Shown here piece by piece: positions 23,509 through 31,471 of a stretch of 45,874 bases of DNA (position 1 is its first letter; each line of letters begins with the position of its first letter). The position numbers were made by a program, and so were the translations under genes. The DNA is from Acholeplasmataceae bacterium (lineage in GTDB: Bacteria > Bacillota_I > Bacilli_A > ML615J-28 > CAG-313). The notes beneath the pieces are model-generated. The model ran no database searches and was not told the DNA's origin. It was given only the letters and a program-made list of their open reading frames with translations. The stretch covers positions 1 through 45,874 of the forward strand of contig DUPC01000048.1 in the NCBI GenBank assembly GCA_012838545.1. The letters run 5' to 3'.

Positions 23509-24069
23509 TTATCTGTTTCCATTTAAATTTTCGTATTCCGTATCGGTTATACCGAAAATCACTTTATCAAAGATTTTTCCGTCATAGCGAAGATAACCGT
23601 TTCTGGCTACTCCTTCTCTGATAAAGCCCAACTTTTCGCAGACTCGTTGCGATTGATGATTGGTCAAAAAGGCGCTTGCTTCAATTCTTTTCAATTGAAG
23701 CACACGAAAACCATACTCAAGGACGCTTCGAGCAGCTTCTGGAATGATTCCCCTCCCCCAAAAATCAGGGTTAAGGGCATAACCAAGTTCGGCCTTAAAA
23801 CCGAATATGAGGTTAAATAATTCGATTGTTCCTATCATACGCCCGGTTTTACGTTCGATGATGGCAAACACGCCGGGTTCACCGCGTTTTTTGGCTTCCA
23901 AAAAAATTTGGATAACCCTTCGCGTTTCTTGAACGTTCGTATGAGGGGCCCATCCGGCATTAGGCCCCACAAGGGGATGCTGGGCATAAGAAAACATGTC
24001 CTCCGCATCCCCCAAACAAATCTCCCGTAAAATCAACCGGGGCGTATATAGAACAGGCAACTTTATCAT
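23509..24069 (-). CDS. GNAT-family N-acetyltransferase, RimJ/RimL-like
   Basis: The 186-aa protein has the RimJ/RimL layout: TPRLILREICLGDAEDMF at the start, IGTIELFN, the acetyl-CoA binding region ELGYALNPDFWGRGIIPEAA and the AFLTNHQSQRVCEKLGFIREG segment near residue 145. Members acetylate protein N-termini, small molecules or antibiotics; the substrate cannot be inferred. An SD AGAGGAGAG precedes the ATG. It lies 15 nt upstream of miaB on the same strand. Confidence 0.88.
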   Translation of the reverse strand: MIKLPVLYTPRLILREICLGDAEDMFSYAQHPLVGPNAGWAPHTNVQETRRVIQIFLEAKKRGEPGVFAIIERKTGRMIGTIELFNLIFGFKAELGYALNPDFWGRGIIPEAARSVLEYGFRVLQLKRIEASAFLTNHQSQRVCEKLGFIREGVARNGYLRYDGKIFDKVIFGITDTEYENLNGNR

Positions 24070-24116
24070 GTAACTCTCCTCTTAAGTAAAAAGTTGGCAA
24101 ATGCCAACTATGCCAA

Positions 24117-24380
24117 CTATTTACGAGCTTCTACAATTAACTTGATGGCTGTACGCTCTTCTCCATCAATAATAATGTCGCTAAAGGCTGGAATGCAAAT
24201 TAAATCTTTTCCACTTGGGGCAACATAACCACGGGCAATCGCTATGGCTTTAATTGCCTGATTTAGCGAACCAGCACCAATTGCTTGAATTTCCACAGTG
24301 GATCGCTCACGAAGGGCATTTGCAAGAGCTCCTGCAACTGAATTAGGTTTTGATTTTGATGAGACTTTTAATACTTCCAT
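24117..24380 (-). CDS. spoVS: SpoVS, stage V sporulation protein S
   Basis: SpoVS is a small Alba-like regulator needed for normal progress from septation to coat assembly in B. subtilis. The 87-aa sequence is nearly the family consensus: MEVLKVSSKSKPNSVAGALA at the start, VEIQAIGAGSLNQAIKAIAI in the middle and AIKLIVEARK at the end. The ATG at 24380 has GGAGG nine bases upstream; a longer frame to 24410 is not used. A SigH-like promoter lies about 40 nt upstream, agreeing with the known SigH control in Bacillus. Confidence 0.97.
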   Translation of the reverse strand: MEVLKVSSKSKPNSVAGALANALRERSTVEIQAIGAGSLNQAIKAIAIARGYVAPSGKDLICIPAFSDIIIDGEERTAIKLIVEARK

Positions 24381-24418
24381 TTTATTATTCCTCCTACTTA
24401 ATTGATGCATTTAATTAT

Positions 24419-24444
24419 ATTCCCCCAGCGACTTCAATATGCCT
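24419..24444 (-). promoter_or_regulatory. SigH-like promoter of spoVS
   Basis: AGGCATA (24444-24438), 12 nt, then GGGGAAT (24425-24419) on the minus strand fit the SigH pattern AGGAwww...RnnGAAT with one mismatch. No SigA -35 is correctly spaced for the TATAAT just downstream. SigH control of spoVS is established in B. subtilis. Confidence 0.5.
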
Positions 24445-24476
24445 AGTTGCATAAGGGCTGAATATACATGTGCATT

Positions 24477-25253
24477 TTATTCTATCACGTGTATAACCTC
24501 GAAGTTTGTCACTTTTTGTGTATGATCATCTAGTTCTACAAATAAGCCGTTAAATTGTGACCTTCCTTCTTCCATCGGATCATGCCTAGCTGGAAGTCCT
24601 GTGAGGAATTTCTTTATAATGTTTTGAGGTGTAACCCCAATAATACCGTCAAGCGAACCTGTCATCCCGAGATCCGTTATAAACATAGTTCCTTTCGGCA
24701 AAATGCGTGCATCATTGGTTTGAACGTGAGTATGCGTACCCACAACAATGTGCACCCGACCATCAAAATGATGGGCAAAAGCAGCTTTCTCGCTTGTTGC
24801 TTCACCATGAAAGTCACAAAAGTATAAATCACTTTTAACATTTTTCAATAACTGCTCCGTTAATTGAAACGGACAGTCAAGCGCGATATTTTCAAAAATT
24901 CGGCCCATGACTTGAAAAACAGTTATTTTTTTGCCATTGTAATTAACGGTTAAGAATCCTTGACCCGGAACTCCGGAAGGGAAGTTCAAGGGGCGGATTA
25001 AATTTCTCGCATCTTCGATAAAATTGAAAATATCGTGATTGCGAAATGCATGGTTGCCTAAAGTAACGACATTAACATTTTGTTCTAACAAAAAATGATA
25101 GTATTTCTCATTGATGCCATGACCGTGGGCAATGTTTTCGCCATTGACCACGATAAATTGAACACCTTTTTCTTGACGCAATTTTTTAAGTTGACGGGCG
25201 AGAATTTCGCGGCCTTTGACACTGAAAACATCACCGACAAATAAAATTCTCAT
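24477..25253 (-). CDS. ymdB: YmdB-family metallophosphoesterase (2',3'-cyclic nucleotide phosphodiesterase)
   Basis: In B. subtilis YmdB hydrolyses 2',3'-cyclic nucleotides and affects biofilm and motility decisions. The 258-aa protein carries the dinuclear metal motifs: ILFVGDVFSVKGRE (Asp8 region), VVNGENIAHG, LGNHAFRNHD, DFHGEATSEK and VVGTHTHVQTND, followed by ITDLGMTG. The ATG at 25253 begins the canonical MRILFVGD and has a GAGG close upstream that overlaps the last codons of rny. The longer open frame reaching 25295 lies inside rny. rny-ymdB is the conserved pair. Confidence 0.95.
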   Translation of the reverse strand: MRILFVGDVFSVKGREILARQLKKLRQEKGVQFIVVNGENIAHGHGINEKYYHFLLEQNVNVVTLGNHAFRNHDIFNFIEDARNLIRPLNFPSGVPGQGFLTVNYNGKKITVFQVMGRIFENIALDCPFQLTEQLLKNVKSDLYFCDFHGEATSEKAAFAHHFDGRVHIVVGTHTHVQTNDARILPKGTMFITDLGMTGSLDGIIGVTPQNIIKKFLTGLPARHDPMEEGRSQFNGLFVELDDHTQKVTNFEVIHVIE

Positions 25254-25263
25254 AAAACCTCTT

Positions 25264-26844
25264 CTAGCGAGCCACTTCTTGGACTCGTACCTCACGAATA
25301 ACCGTTACTTTGATTGTACCCGGATAATTCATAGTGCTTTCAATTTTCTTCTTAATATCGCGAGCTAATTTCATCGCTTCTAAATCCGTGATTTCTTCCG
25401 GTTTGACTAAGACGCGTATTTCGCGGCCGGCTTGCACCGCATAAGTCTTATCCACACCTTTAAATTCATTCGACAATTCTTCAAGCTGTTGAAGACGGCG
25501 GATGTAATTATCAAGCGATTCGCTCCGAGCACCCGGACGCGCTGCCGATAAGGTATCGGCCGCTGCCACAAGCACAGCGATTAATGTTTTAGGATCTTGG
25601 TCATCGTGATGTGAGGCAATCGAATCAACTACCTCAAGCGGTTCACGGAAACGTTTGGCAATCTCTAAGCCAATTTCCACGTGACTGCCTTCAGTTTCAT
25701 GGTCAATTGCTTTGCCGATATCATGAAGCATTCCTGCTCGACGAGCAAGGATTTCGTTTTCCCCAATTTCCGCGGCCATTTTACCGGCCAAAAATGCAAC
25801 TTCTTTGGCATGAGTTAAAGCATTTTGACCATAACTGGTTCTGAACTGTAGGCGTCCAATAAGTTTAACAAGTTCGGGATGGACTTTGCCGATTCCCGTT
25901 TCAAATACCGCTTTTTCGCCTTCTTCGCGAATCTCGTTTTCAAGTTCTTTTACGCATTTAGCATACACTTCTTCAATGCGCGGCGGTTGAATTCGGCCAT
26001 CGCTGACCAAAATTTCCAAGGTTCTTTTCGCAATTTCCCGGCGAATAGGGTCAAAACATGAAATGACGACTGAATCGGGAGTATCGTCAATAATTAAATC
26101 GACACCGGTTACTGCCTCTATGGCCCGGATATTTCTCCCTTCTCGACCGATGATGCGGCCTTTCATATCATCATTAGGTAAAGCGATAACGGAAACAGTT
26201 TTTTCTTGTACTGTTTCGTTAGCGTATTGTTGAATGGCATTTGCTAAAATCGTTTGGGCTTTGCGTTTTGCCTCGCTTTTAGCTTTTTCTTCTTGTTCTT
26301 TTAAGAATAAAGCAACATCCATTTGAATTTCGTTTTCAACGCGTTCAAACACAATGGTTCTTGCTTCATCCATGGTTAATGATGCAATTTCAAATAATTT
26401 GGTTTCTTGTTCTAGTATTAATTCCTCGACTCTATTGCTTCGTTTTTCAAGCGTTTCTCTTTGTTCTTCCAATTTTTGTTCTTTTTTGGCTAAACTGTCT
26501 TCACGCTTGTCAAGATTGATTGAACGATTATCAAGACGTGCATCTCTTTGATCCAATTTTTTTTCTAAATCTTGTAATTCTTGCTTGCGTTCTTTCACCT
26601 CTTTATCAAAGGCTTGGCGAAGTGCATTTATCTCCTTTTTAGTCTCCGCAATCAATTCTTTTTGACGGGCTTCAGCTAATCTCTGCGCGTCAATTAACAG
26701 ACGATCTGCTTCTTTTCCTAAGGCACGAAATTGTTCTTCGACAATATATTTTCCTTTTGCAAGGGCGATGTTCCAAGCGGTAATCGTTCCTGCAATTCCG
26801 GCAATAACAGCGAGAAATATTACTATCCAACCCCAAGGTTCCAT
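25264..26844 (-). CDS. rny: Ribonuclease Y
   Basis: Membrane-anchored endoribonuclease that starts mRNA decay in Firmicutes. The 526-aa protein has an N-terminal transmembrane helix ([19 protein letters not shown], about 5-23), a long charged coiled coil (about 30-205), a KH domain with [15 protein letters not shown] (about 230-245), and an HD domain with [12 protein letters not shown] (about 370) and ASHHDDQDP. Length and order match Bacillus RNase Y. An AAGGAGAAAG precedes the ATG. It has its own consensus promoter and is followed directly by ymdB. Confidence 0.98.
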   Translation of the reverse strand: MEPWGWIVIFLAVIAGIAGTITAWNIALAKGKYIVEEQFRALGKEADRLLIDAQRLAEARQKELIAETKKEINALRQAFDKEVKERKQELQDLEKKLDQRDARLDNRSINLDKREDSLAKKEQKLEEQRETLEKRSNRVEELILEQETKLFEIASLTMDEARTIVFERVENEIQMDVALFLKEQEEKAKSEAKRKAQTILANAIQQYANETVQEKTVSVIALPNDDMKGRIIGREGRNIRAIEAVTGVDLIIDDTPDSVVISCFDPIRREIAKRTLEILVSDGRIQPPRIEEVYAKCVKELENEIREEGEKAVFETGIGKVHPELVKLIGRLQFRTSYGQNALTHAKEVAFLAGKMAAEIGENEILARRAGMLHDIGKAIDHETEGSHVEIGLEIAKRFREPLEVVDSIASHHDDQDPKTLIAVLVAAADTLSAARPGARSESLDNYIRRLQQLEELSNEFKGVDKTYAVQAGREIRVLVKPEEITDLEAMKLARDIKKKIESTMNYPGTIKVTVIREVRVQEVAR

Positions 26845-26940
26845 AATAATCTTTCTCCTTTTTAAGTAATTTGTTCTGAGGTATAAATTATTGTCTTATT
26901 TGACATATTGTTTGAAAAATAGATAAATCTATACTTATGT

Positions 26941-26970
26941 ATTATACCATTACTGTTGCGATTTTGTCAA
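26941..26970 (-). promoter_or_regulatory. SigA promoter of rny
   Basis: TTGACA (26970-26965), 18 nt and TATAAT (26946-26941) on the minus strand. Predicted start near 26934 gives a 5' leader of about 90 nt for rny-ymdB. Confidence 0.8.
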
Positions 26971-27163
26971 ACGATTAAAATATATACTTCCTTTTTTATC
27001 CATTGGGAAAAACGATAGGGTTATTAAAAATACAAATTTTTTAAAAGTATCTCCCCATAGTATTATACCACAATAGAAGCGTTCGGATTAATTTTCCAAT
27101 TTATTTTTTTATTGACTCATACCCTTTATTTGTTTATGCATTTTCGTTTTTTCTATACCCATC
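26971..27163. other. Intergenic stretch upstream of rny
   Basis: No credible gene is seen on either strand in this AT-rich part of the 353-nt gap. An extended -10 (TGGTATAAT, minus strand, about 27071-27063) could be a second, upstream start for rny, but no convincing -35 accompanies it. Confidence 0.4.
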
Positions 27164-27195
27164 AAAAAAAAGCCAATTGAACAATTGGCTTTTTG
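27164..27195 (-). terminator. Terminator after the TIM-barrel epimerase gene
   Basis: A perfect inverted repeat AGCCAATT-GAAC-AATTGGCT on the plus strand (27171-27190), flanked by A and T tracts. On the minus strand it directly follows the gene's stop and ends in seven or more Ts. It can act in both directions. Confidence 0.85.
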
Positions 27196-27197
27196 TA

Positions 27198-27995
27198 TTA
27201 TTTTGTCAGTTCATCCAAAACAAAGGCCATCGGAACAAGTTCTTGCCCTTGTTTGTGAAGAATTTCCAAACACAACAATTCTTGATAGTTTATTTCTTTT
27301 AAAGCAGATAAAAAGAGGGAAAAATCAATGGTTCCCGTGCCAATCCCGCCATGCGCATCCCGAGTTTGATCGTTATCGCTTAAATGGGTATGGTATAAAT
27401 AGTCTTTTAGGGTTAAGACAAAATCTCGCAAATTTTGTTTTGCCACATGGGCATGGCCGGTATCCAGCGTAGCTTTTACATTGGGACGGTTGATTGCTTT
27501 TAAAAGGGTCACCATTTCTTCCGGGAAGACGCCTAATTCGGGTCTACCGTTCATGTTTTCCACCATTAAGTTCATTTGAAAAGGCGCGCAGTAATCCGCC
27601 AAATACTGAATATGTTTAACAGAATAGGCGGTAGCTTCTTCATAGGAAACCCCTGGTTCTATTTCTCCGGGATGAATGGTAAGTTTTTTTATACCAAACT
27701 TGTTGGCAAAATCAATTGCTTCCACCATTCGCTTTAAGGTATCATCAATATTATTTACAGTGGCAAGATTATTAGCTTTACCGTGGGGCAAATGCAAAAC
27801 TTTTTCCAAATCAGTCTTTTTAAACAATTGGGTTAAATATTTTTGATAATTATTCCTTCCTTCTTCGTTTAACTGATAGGGAAAAAAGATTTCCGTTCCT
27901 TGAAAAAAACCCGGTTTGACCAGTTTTTGGTAATAGTGTTCAATGTCGTCATCGGTGCGCGTATGATAAATCGTAAAACAATATTTGTTTTTCAT
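27198..27995 (-). CDS. Sugar phosphate isomerase/epimerase-type TIM-barrel protein
   Basis: The 265-aa protein belongs to the xylose isomerase-like / AP endonuclease 2 TIM-barrel superfamily. Putative metal ligands appear in order: His in LHLPHG (about 68), TIHPGEIE, Glu in LMVENMNG (about 150), Asp and His in LDTGHAHV (about 187), HTHLSDNDQTRDAHG (about 215) and Glu in LCLEIL. Families with this fold isomerise or epimerise sugars or act on abasic DNA; the substrate cannot be named. It is monocistronic between two terminators or promoters and is divergent from the unknown gene at 28109. Confidence 0.8.
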   Translation of the reverse strand: MKNKYCFTIYHTRTDDDIEHYYQKLVKPGFFQGTEIFFPYQLNEEGRNNYQKYLTQLFKKTDLEKVLHLPHGKANNLATVNNIDDTLKRMVEAIDFANKFGIKKLTIHPGEIEPGVSYEEATAYSVKHIQYLADYCAPFQMNLMVENMNGRPELGVFPEEMVTLLKAINRPNVKATLDTGHAHVAKQNLRDFVLTLKDYLYHTHLSDNDQTRDAHGGIGTGTIDFSLFLSALKEINYQELLCLEILHKQGQELVPMAFVLDELTK

Positions 27996-28108
27996 GCGTG
28001 TGTTTTCCTTTCTTACAGTTTAATTATACGAAAAACGAAAACGAAAAGCAAGCGAAATCTTGGCACCAAGAATATTTTTTGGGCGTATAATACGATGGGT
28101 GACTATTG

Positions 28109-28408
28109 GTGAGAAAAACATTGGCTTGGGAAAATATTATTGACGAAGAAACGATTAACTTGTTAAGTGAATATTGGGGAGTTCAAAACTCAGATGTCCC
28201 TATTCCCGCTTTAATTCAAGGGGTTATGATGGAATTAAGTTTGGCCTCCGACAAACAAACGGAAATAAATTTTGGGAGAGCCTTAAAAGAGGCATTTTTT
28301 CGCTTGTTGAACAATCCCCATTATTATGAGGGGTTAAATCTTTTATTAGATCTTTGGAAAAAAGGCTTATATAAAGAGTTTGTCAATTGGTATCGCAATA
28401 TTGTTTAA
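28109..28408 (+). CDS. Unknown 99-aa protein upstream of recU
   Basis: A small soluble, mostly helical and acidic protein with no signal peptide, membrane segment or motif that I recognise. The start is uncertain: the frame opens at TTG 28106, with GTG at 28109 just after and no clear SD. A TATAAT at 28086-28091 lies only about 18 nt upstream, so the mRNA leader could be almost absent. It precedes recU on the same strand, but recU has its own promoter. The protein-like composition and the conserved-looking length support a real gene. Confidence 0.6.
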   Translation: MRKTLAWENIIDEETINLLSEYWGVQNSDVPIPALIQGVMMELSLASDKQTEINFGRALKEAFFRLLNNPHYYEGLNLLLDLWKKGLYKEFVNWYRNIV

Positions 28409-28435
28409 AGGGTTTGTCGAAAAGCGCTAAAACCA

Positions 28436-28464
28436 TTGCATTAATTTAGGTTTTTTTGTATAAT
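28436..28464 (+). promoter_or_regulatory. SigA promoter of recU
   Basis: TTGCAT (28436-28441), 17 nt and TATAAT (28459-28464). Transcription would start near 28471, which is downstream of the first in-frame ATG of the recU frame (28456) and upstream of the ATG at 28486, deciding the recU start. Confidence 0.75.
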
Positions 28465-28485
28465 GTTTATAATGAGGTTGATAAT

Positions 28486-29082
28486 ATGATTAATTACCCC
28501 ACAGGCAAACCCGGCAAAAAAACCGAAAACACCTTTTTGAAAAATCCTAATTTAGCCAAATCACGCCTTGGCACCAGTTTCGAACAAGCGCTAAATGAAT
28601 CCAACCAATATTATTTGCAACACAATATTGCCATCATCCATAAAAAACCTACCCCGGTGCAAGTCGTAAAAGTTGATTTCCCTTCCCGAAACAAAGCCCG
28701 GATTGTGGAAGCATATTATAAGATTCCTTCCACCACCGACTATAACGGCATCTATCGAGGAAAATATATTGATTTCGAAGCCAAATCCTGTAATGCCGGG
28801 TCGTTTCCTTTTGCCCACTTGTTCAAACACCAAATCGAACATTTGCATAATGTGACAAATCACGGCGGAATCGCCTTTTTGTTGATTGAGTTTATCAATA
28901 AGCAAGAAGTCTATTTGTTGACAGTCGATAAATTGATTAGTTGTTATGAAGCATCCTTAAACGAGGGAAGAAAAAGCATCCCTTACGCTTATTTTAAAGA
29001 ACATGGAATTTTAATTAAGCCTTCATATGCCCCCAGGATACCATACCTTACCGCGGTTGATCAAGTATTCTTTGCCAAATAA
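28486..29082 (+). CDS. recU: RecU, Holliday junction resolvase
   Basis: RecU cuts four-way junctions during recombinational repair and chromosome segregation in Firmicutes. The protein is 198 aa, the usual size. It has MINYPTGK at the start, the GTSFEQALNESN helix, the PD-(D/E)XK active site spread over TTDYNGIYRGKYIDFEAK (Asp, Asp, Glu, Lys), HLFKHQIEHL and a C-terminal IPYLTAVD segment. The ATG at 28486 is eight bases after GAGG and lies downstream of the promoter; an upstream ATG at 28456 lies in the promoter. It converges on recA with a shared terminator. The penicillin-binding protein gene that follows recU in Bacillus is not here. Confidence 0.95.
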   Translation: MINYPTGKPGKKTENTFLKNPNLAKSRLGTSFEQALNESNQYYLQHNIAIIHKKPTPVQVVKVDFPSRNKARIVEAYYKIPSTTDYNGIYRGKYIDFEAKSCNAGSFPFAHLFKHQIEHLHNVTNHGGIAFLLIEFINKQEVYLLTVDKLISCYEASLNEGRKSIPYAYFKEHGILIKPSYAPRIPYLTAVDQVFFAK

Positions 29083-29089
29083 AACAAAA

Positions 29090-29138
29090 CCCGTTCGGAT
29101 ATCGTTTATAGTTCGATACCAAAACGGGATTTTTTTTA
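29090..29138 (+). terminator. Bidirectional terminator between recU and recA
   Basis: CCCGTT (29090-29095) pairs with AACGGG (29123-29128), with a nested TATCG/CGATA stem. On the plus strand it is followed by ATTTTTTTT, on the minus strand by TTTTGTTTTATT, so it can end both converging transcripts. The plus-strand T run overlaps the recA stop codon. Confidence 0.85.
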
Positions 29139-30158
29139 TTGTTCTTTAAGTTTTGCGCGAATTTGCGTTTCTAGTTCTTGGGCAAGGGTTGGATTATTCT
29201 TCAGCAATTCTTTGACGTTTTCTCTTCCTTGGCCTAAACGTTCACCGTTGTAAGAAAACCAGGAACCACTTTTTTGAACTATTTCGAAATTGGTTCCCAA
29301 ATCAACGATTTCTCCTTCGCGAGAGATTCCGCGACCGAAGATTAAATCGATTTCCGCTGTTTTGAACGGAGGAGCAACTTTATTCTTGACGACGCGAACT
29401 CTGACGAGGTTGCCGACAGCATCAGTCCCTTGCTTAATTTGGTCAATCCGGCGAATATCCAAACGAATGGTAGCATAAAACTTCAAAGCACGGCCCCCGG
29501 AAGTAGTTTCGGGACTGCCAAAAAGAACTCCCACTTTTTCGCGAATTTGGTTTATAAATATCGCCACGGTTTTGCTTTTATTAATAATTCCGGCAAGTTT
29601 GCGCATCGCTTGGCTCATCAAACGCGCTTGCAAACCGACATGACTGCTTCCCATGTCGCCTTCGATTTCTGCTTTCGGAACAAGGGCAGCTACCGAGTCG
29701 ATTACAATGATATCGATGGCATTACTGCGTACCAAAGCTTCTACGATTTCTAAAGCTTGTTCGCCATTGTCGGGTTGCGACAAAATTAAGTTATCGGTAT
29801 CGACACCCAAAGCTTTCGCATATGTTGGGTCTAAAGCGTGTTCCGCATCAATAAACGCCGCATAACCGCCTTTCTTCTGAGCTTCGGCAATAGCATGTAA
29901 AGCAAAAGTTGTTTTACCGCTGGATTCCGGGCCATAGATTTCAATAATCCGTCCCTTAGGATAGCCCCCCACTCCGAGCGCCGCATCAAGCGCAATCGAA
30001 CCGCTGGAGATAACTTCGATTTGTTCTTGGACCCTTTCGCCCAATTTCATGATGGAGCCTTTGCCATATTGCTTTTCAATGGATTTAAACGCTTCCTGAA
30101 GCGCTTTTTCTTTTAATTCTTTCGCGTCTTTTAAGCCTTTTTCTTTAGGATCTGCCAT
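29136..30158 (-). CDS. recA: RecA recombinase
   Basis: RecA pairs and exchanges homologous DNA strands and triggers LexA cleavage. The 340-aa protein has Walker [10 protein letters not shown] (about 73-81), the catalytic-Glu segment FIDAEHALD, Walker [11 protein letters not shown], loop L1/L2 regions ([25 protein letters not shown]) and NQIREKVGV. An AAAGGGG lies seven bases before the ATG. It follows pgsA by 22 nt and is probably co-transcribed; cinA, which lies between pgsA and recA in many Firmicutes, is absent. I see no obvious SOS box just upstream. Confidence 0.99.
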   Translation of the reverse strand: MADPKEKGLKDAKELKEKALQEAFKSIEKQYGKGSIMKLGERVQEQIEVISSGSIALDAALGVGGYPKGRIIEIYGPESSGKTTFALHAIAEAQKKGGYAAFIDAEHALDPTYAKALGVDTDNLILSQPDNGEQALEIVEALVRSNAIDIIVIDSVAALVPKAEIEGDMGSSHVGLQARLMSQAMRKLAGIINKSKTVAIFINQIREKVGVLFGSPETTSGGRALKFYATIRLDIRRIDQIKQGTDAVGNLVRVRVVKNKVAPPFKTAEIDLIFGRGISREGEIVDLGTNFEIVQKSGSWFSYNGERLGQGRENVKELLKNNPTLAQELETQIRAKLKEQ

Positions 30159-30180
30159 GATTTACCCCTTTCTTATCTTC

Positions 30181-30744
30181 TTATTTTAAGACGTGTTTAT
30201 TTTTCAGGATATATTCGGCACCGCTCACGATTGTTAAAAGGGCGGTTGCGTAAATAAGGATTTGTAAAAAAACTTGTATCCAAGGGATTGTCGTTCCCCC
30301 AAAAACCAAGAGCATTATCACCAACGCAAATTGAAAGTTGGTTTTGACTTTACCAAGAGTGCTTGCAGCAATAACAAGATTATGGCTGGCCGCCACGACC
30401 CGGAAACCGGTGACCGTCATTTCGCGTGCCAGGATAATAATCAGCACCCAAGGTTCCAAATAGTGTTCGGAAACCATTAATACCAAAACCGTCAAAACTA
30501 ACATTTTATCCGCTAAGGGATCGGCAAACTTTCCAAAATTGGTTATCAGGTTGCGCTTGCGGGCGATATGACCATCTAATAAATCGGAAAAAGCGCCTAT
30601 TAAAAAGATGATTAGAATAATTAGGCTTTGCAAATTTATCAAATTAAAGATGGTTACTTCTTTTAAAGATTGTATTAAGGATATAACGATAATAAGCGGA
30701 ATCAAACAAATCCGAAATAACGTTATGCGATTAGGCAAATTCAT
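30181..30744 (-). CDS. pgsA: CDP-diacylglycerol-glycerol-3-phosphate 3-phosphatidyltransferase
   Basis: Integral membrane enzyme of phosphatidylglycerol synthesis. The 187-aa protein begins NLPNRITLFRICLIPLIIV and has the CDP-alcohol phosphotransferase motif D-G-x2-A-R-x8-G-x3-D-x3-D as DLLDGHIARKRNLITNFGKF followed by ADPLADK, near residues 60-85. Four to five hydrophobic helices are visible. The ATG at 30744 is preceded by GAGGTG and gives the family N-terminus; a start at 30756 is upstream of the SD. It leads the pgsA-recA unit. Confidence 0.95.
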   Translation of the reverse strand: MNLPNRITLFRICLIPLIIVISLIQSLKEVTIFNLINLQSLIILIIFLIGAFSDLLDGHIARKRNLITNFGKFADPLADKMLVLTVLVLMVSEHYLEPWVLIIILAREMTVTGFRVVAASHNLVIAASTLGKVKTNFQFALVIMLLVFGGTTIPWIQVFLQILIYATALLTIVSGAEYILKNKHVLK

Positions 30745-30855
30745 ATTGCACCTCATAGATACAATTAGTATACCATATTTGTCAAAATAAATCTAATTAT
30801 ACGATATGGTTTTATTTGCAAAATTTGCATTTTGTTATGGGTTTAAAAACAAATT

Positions 30856-30893
30856 AAAAAGCATTAACCTTTTTAGTTTTCCGGTTAATGCTT
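30856..30893 (-). terminator. Terminator after the small membrane protein gene
   Basis: AAGCATTAACC (30893-30883) pairs with GGTTAATGCTT (30869-30859) on the minus strand and runs into five Ts. It separates the gpr-associated small genes from pgsA. Confidence 0.85.
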
Positions 30894-30909
30894 CATTTAA
30901 AAAATTTTT

Positions 30910-31185
30910 TTAATCTGTCAAAATACCTGCCAGCCTTCTAAAGATTCCGCCTACGATTTTTTCAATCGCATTATCAATCCGCAAGGCCACATCGCTGGAA
31001 AGATCCCCTTCCGGGGATAAAGGAATCGGTTCGTAATTACCGCTCGGATCGGTGATTTCATGTTCAAACTCTTCTTTGGCTTCTTCAAAGTAATTACTTG
31101 AACCAACCCGATATCTTCCCCCAATAATAATTCCCAAAATAAATAAACACAAAACCAGCAAAAACTTGCCCGCTCGTTTGGCCAT
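30910..31185 (-). CDS. Small single-pass membrane protein (YqxA-like position)
   Basis: The 91-aa protein has an N-terminal membrane helix (FLLVLCLFILGIIIGG, about residues 8-23), an acidic middle and an amphipathic end (AIEKIVGGIFRRLAGILTD). A strong SD (GGGAGG) precedes the ATG. B. subtilis has a small one-helix protein, YqxA, after gpr-spoIIP; layout and position here are similar but I cannot claim homology. Likely co-transcribed with gpr and so possibly forespore expressed. Confidence 0.65.
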   Translation of the reverse strand: MAKRAGKFLLVLCLFILGIIIGGRYRVGSSNYFEEAKEEFEHEITDPSGNYEPIPLSPEGDLSSDVALRIDNAIEKIVGGIFRRLAGILTD

Positions 31186-31201
31186 TAAAAATTTCCTCCC
31201 T

Positions 31202-31447
31202 TTAAGGATACAATTTTAAGATACTTCGCAAATCGGTAATATTAAAGAAATACAGGAAAAAAAGCAAATATTGCCCAAAGACTTTTGTTGCACTGGATTC
31301 TTTTTCAATCCTTGCATCCAGAGTAGAAACAAAAACCGTCATGTCCACGTTATTGGTCATAGTTTTTATTTCGTCAAAATGAATAATAAAATTGTTAAGA
31401 AACGCAAAAATGGTTAAACATATAATAATCACAATTTTAACTTTCAT
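31202..31447 (-). CDS. Small membrane protein of unknown function after gpr
   Basis: About 81 aa from the ATG at 31447. An N-terminal hydrophobic helix (IVIIICLTIFAFLNNFIIHF) and a second hydrophobic stretch (YLLFFLYFFNI) near the C-terminus flank a polar centre. No good SD is visible; the frame also opens at a TTG at 31456. It fills the place where spoIIP follows gpr in B. subtilis, but it is far too short for SpoIIP and lacks its amidase motifs. It could be a real small gene or an eroded remnant. Confidence 0.5.
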   Translation of the reverse strand: MKVKIVIIICLTIFAFLNNFIIHFDEIKTMTNNVDMTVFVSTLDARIEKESSATKVFGQYLLFFLYFFNITDLRSILKLYP

Positions 31448-31471
31448 ATTAATCAATATGAGAGAAACAAA

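Noticed and set aside
25254-25295. An extended YmdB start at 25295
   Set aside because: It lies inside rny; the ATG at 25253 begins the conserved MRILFVGD.
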